Assembly (NCBI GenBank): GCA_947628355.1
Contig: CANQZO010000128.1
Span: 1-5,647, forward strand
From: Candidatus Gastranaerophilales bacterium
GTDB lineage: Bacteria > Cyanobacteriota > Vampirovibrionia > Gastranaerophilales > Gastranaerophilaceae
Direction of reading: 5' to 3'
DNA: 5,647 bases
A program made the position numbers and the translations under genes. Shown one piece after another: positions 5,608-5,647 of this stretch. Every line of letters begins with the position of its first letter. The first letter of the stretch is position 1. The notes beneath the pieces were generated by a model. That model was not told the DNA's origin. It made no database searches and worked only from the letters and a program-made list of their open reading frames with translations.

Positions 5608-5647
5608 AATTTTGTATATACAAATTATGCAATTTTTATTTCAAAAA

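Overview
The window is AT-rich bacterial DNA. It probably comes from a non-photosynthetic relative of cyanobacteria (Melainabacteria/Vampirovibrionia, e.g. Gastranaerophilales). This placement rests on the low GC content, a complete minC-minD-minE cluster, and a MinC C-terminal domain whose wording (RSGQ, then GDITVWGVLSGIAHAG, then QLRIA) reads like cyanobacterial MinC. It is an inference from recognition, not from a search.

Layout, left to right. Bases 1-250 hold no convincing gene but contain several short inverted repeats. Next, on the plus strand, is a secreted trypsin-like serine protease with a helical C-terminal extension (288-1439). It ends in a perfect 10-bp hairpin that also serves the convergent initiator tRNA-fMet (1468-1544, minus). 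Further right is a small XRE-type HTH regulator (1661-1882, minus) with an operator-like inverted repeat just before its start. A well-formed promoter and ribosome binding site then precede a 28-codon single-membrane-span ORF on the plus strand (1998-2084). The centre (2085-4566, minus) is the minCDE operon, tightly packed and closed by a rho-independent terminator. A divergent promoter region follows (4567-4833), then a secreted protein with an HExxH zinc-peptidase-like motif (4834-5559, plus) and its terminator.

How the genes fit together. MinC, MinD and MinE form the division-site placement system: MinD ATPase recruits the FtsZ antagonist MinC to the membrane, and MinE stimulates MinD release. 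Here the conserved cores look intact, but MinC carries about 150 residues of acidic, Gln-rich linker and MinE carries an 87-residue, strongly acidic C-terminal tail. These paired acidic extensions are the most unusual feature. The two exported (putative) proteases and the XRE regulator have no visible functional link to the Min operon. I see no mobile element, CRISPR array or phage gene, and no clear evidence of a wholly new multi-gene system.
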